Assembly: GCA_937901625.1 (NCBI GenBank)
Contig: CALDIE010000201.1
Location: 1-6,292, forward strand
DNA length: 6,292 nucleotides
Direction: 5' to 3'
Source of the DNA: an uncultured Lachnospiraceae bacterium
Lineage (GTDB): Bacteria > Bacillota > Clostridia > Lachnospirales > Lachnospiraceae
Translations under genes and position numbers: made by a program
The notes under the pieces: generated by a model
Seen by the model: only the letters and a program-made list of their open reading frames with translations
The model's database searches: none
What the model was told of the DNA's origin: nothing
In this document: one piece after another, positions 4,926 through 6,292 of the stretch
Layout: each line of letters begins with the position of its first letter
Numbering within the stretch: the stretch's first letter is position 1

Positions 4926-4948
4926 GATATCGAAGGTTTTTCGATATC
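4926..4948 (+). promoter_or_regulatory. Hairpin near the 5' end of the AIM24-gene mRNA
   Basis: GATATCGAA (4926-4934) and TTCGATATC (4940-4948) form a perfect 9-bp stem with a five-base loop, about ten bases after the expected transcription start and before the ribosome binding site at 4962. No U tract follows, so it is not a terminator. It may stabilise the mRNA 5' end, or be a DNA operator. Confidence 0.6.
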
Positions 4949-4973
4949 AATAAATAATGATGGAGGGAATAGT

Positions 4974-5666
4974 ATGAATTATGAGATTCAAGGCGGAACA
5001 CTGCCCGTTGTGATCGTTCACATGGATCCGGGGGAAAAGATCATTTGCGAAGGCGGCGGAATGAGCTGGATGACTCCGAACATGAAGATGGAGACATCGG
5101 CCGGTGCGACCGGTGGTGGATTGGGAAAGCTGATCGGCCGTATGGTTACGGGAGAGGGGATTTTCCAGAATATTTTTACCTGCGAAGGCGGCCCCGGGCT
5201 GATCGCGTTTACTTCCAGCTTCCCCGGAAACATTATTCCGGTTGAGCTTGCTGCGGGACAGGAGATCATCTGTCAGAAATCGGCCTTTTTGGCTGCAACA
5301 AACGGTGTAACGCTTTCCGCATATGTACAGAAGAATGTCGGTGCAGGATTCCTTGGCGGTGAAGGATTTTTGATGCAGCGCATCACCGGACCCGGTCTGG
5401 TATTTTTGGAGATCGATGGAAGCGTAGTGGAATATGATCTGGCAGCCGGTCAGGCAATGGTTGTAGACCAGGGATATCTGGCTACGATGGACGGAACCTG
5501 CTCGATGGATATCGTGGTTCAGAAGGGCATTAAGAACATGGTATTCGGAGGTGACGGTATCACCAATTCCCGGATCACCGGACCCGGAAAGATCCGTTTG
5601 CAGACTATGCCTGCGGCGCAGGTGGCGGGATGTATTATCCCGTATCTGCCCAAGACGAACAACTAA
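4974..5666 (+). CDS. AIM24/TIGR00266 family protein
   Basis: This 230-residue protein matches the AIM24 (TIGR00266) family, beta-rich proteins named after a yeast mitochondrial member; the bacterial role is not known. Features seen are MNYEIQGGTLPVVIVHMDPGE at the N-terminus (split here as MNYEIQGG and the MDPGE turn), the glycine-rich GGGLGKLIGRM (47-57), the core VGAGFLGGEGF (122-132) and two ITGPG turns (137-141 and 201-205) that suggest an internal repeat. There is no signal peptide or membrane helix, so it is probably cytoplasmic or peripheral. GGAGGG at 4962-4967, six bases before ATG, supports the start. It seems to be a single-gene unit with its own promoter and terminator. Length and motifs look intact. 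Confidence 0.85.
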   Translation: MNYEIQGGTLPVVIVHMDPGEKIICEGGGMSWMTPNMKMETSAGATGGGLGKLIGRMVTGEGIFQNIFTCEGGPGLIAFTSSFPGNIIPVELAAGQEIICQKSAFLAATNGVTLSAYVQKNVGAGFLGGEGFLMQRITGPGLVFLEIDGSVVEYDLAAGQAMVVDQGYLATMDGTCSMDIVVQKGIKNMVFGGDGITNSRITGPGKIRLQTMPAAQVAGCIIPYLPKTNN

Positions 5667-5720
5667 GGTGATATTTTAAAAGAGATACGTAACAATTCCT
5701 GAGGTAGCGTTTTATTAACA

Positions 5721-5762
5721 GAGGGCAATTGCCGATACCGGCAGTTGCCTTCTTGTATTGGT
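5721..5762 (+). terminator. Intrinsic terminator of the AIM24-family gene
   Basis: Arms 5721-5734 and 5739-5752 pair over 14 bp with two G-U pairs round loop ATAC, followed by TTGTATT. The stem would also stand in the path of the minus-strand peptidase gene, but on that strand the tail is poor in T, so it chiefly serves the plus strand. Confidence 0.8.
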
Positions 5763-5779
5763 CGGTATTTTAATCGTAC

Positions 5780-6248
5780 TCAGTTGGTAAAGAAGTCGTA
5801 GTTAAAGTCATCCCAACCGTTCCAGTTTTGATCAAAGTCATCATAATCATAGTAGTTATCGGAATTAGCCGAAACGAATTTCCCAAGCCATGAAATGTAG
5901 GACTGATCTACGCCGGCCGCTGCGAAGACATTGTTCAGGCTGTTGTAGAAACGCCGGTTACCGTAGGGGAGCGTAACGGACAGTCCTGTCAGACCGACAT
6001 TGTCAGCTGAGCAATTGTAGTAAGCTACAGCATGGATCAATTGCGCGATCAGTGGCTTGGATTGTGCGGAAGGAACCGAGGAGGCAATGGCTAAAAGATC
6101 CGTGATATAGTATTCTGCGAGGTCTTCGCCGGCACGGCTTACGGGAAGCGACCTTCCGGTACGGATGACTTCACGGCTGTAGTTGGAGGATAAGAGAGCC
6201 TGTTCGTTGGCGTAGGCAAAATCCATCCAGACATCAAACAGTTTCGGT
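5780..6248 (-). CDS. Clostripain-like (C11) cysteine peptidase, C-terminal part only
   Basis: About 155 genuine residues survive, running to the stop at 5780; the 5' part is lost at the contig end. The segment with SKPLIAQLIHAVAYYN and GLTGLSVTLPYG matches the C-terminal end of clostripain-type peptidases, where a variant of GLSVYFPY is typical. The catalytic His and Cys lie in the missing half, so activity cannot be judged. Most family members are exported; no signal peptide can be seen here. The last 30 residues form an acidic, aromatic, Asn-rich tail (DNYYDYDDFDQNWNGWDDF). The reading frame continues to GTG at 6263-6265, but codons upstream of 6248 come from adapter sequence and spell CSSDL, an artefact. 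The gene converges on the AIM24-family gene. Confidence 0.65.
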
Positions 6249-6292
6249 AGATCGGAAGAGCACACGTCTGAACTCCGGTCACTAGCTTATCT
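6249..6292 (+). other. Illumina TruSeq adapter left on the contig end
   Basis: From 6249 the sequence begins AGATCGGAAGAGC and follows the TruSeq index adapter for 34 bases with one mismatch (G for A at 6277). It continues with TAGCTT (6283-6288), in the barcode position, and ATCT, the start of the next adapter part. This is sequencing artefact, not genome; the true contig ends at about 6248. Confidence 0.97.

Overview
The window looks like one end of a contig from a Gram-positive Clostridia-type bacterium, most likely a Lachnospiraceae relative. The basis is moderate GC coding sequence, strong AGGAGG-type ribosome binding sites, a T-box riboswitch, a tRNA gene with no encoded CCA, and proteins of familiar Firmicutes families. 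This placement is an inference; no species can be named.

Layout from left to right: an AT-rich gene-free edge (1-186) ends in a terminator for a minus-strand orotate-phosphoribosyltransferase-like gene (187-825). That gene has its own extended -10 promoter and diverges from a plus-strand pair of membrane-protein genes. The first of the pair (1040-2044) encodes a Gly/Ser/His-rich tail, a TPM-like domain between two membrane segments and a C-terminal zinc ribbon. The second (2153-2872) encodes a protein with about seven membrane segments that resembles the DUF4203/TMEM198 type. Next comes the best-supported regulatory unit: a strong promoter (3000-3027), a T-box leader with a probable UGG (Trp) specifier and a UGGC acceptor-binding bulge (about 3034-3310), then trpD (3354-4373). 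No other trp gene is visible next to trpD.

Between trpD and a convergent tRNA-Pro(CGG) gene (4608-4681, minus) lies a short repeat-rich patch. It holds a REP-like hairpin overlapping the trpD stop codon, a duplicated GC-rich 26-mer, a perfect 17-bp hairpin and the tRNA terminator. Upstream of the next gene is a region dense in TTTTCC/GGAAAA boxes, followed by a TATAAT box and a leader hairpin. That gene encodes an AIM24/TIGR00266-family protein (4974-5666). It ends at a strong terminator facing the 3' end of a minus-strand gene for a clostripain-like (C11) peptidase, of which only the C-terminal part is present.

The last 44 bases (6249-6292) are not genomic. They match the Illumina TruSeq index adapter with one mismatch, followed by a six-base barcode, so the apparent start of the peptidase gene is artificial. 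I see no CRISPR array, transposase, prophage or toxin-antitoxin gene. The parts that are not routine are the TPM/multi-pass membrane gene pair, the box array before the AIM24 gene, the REP-like patch and the solitary T-box-controlled trpD.
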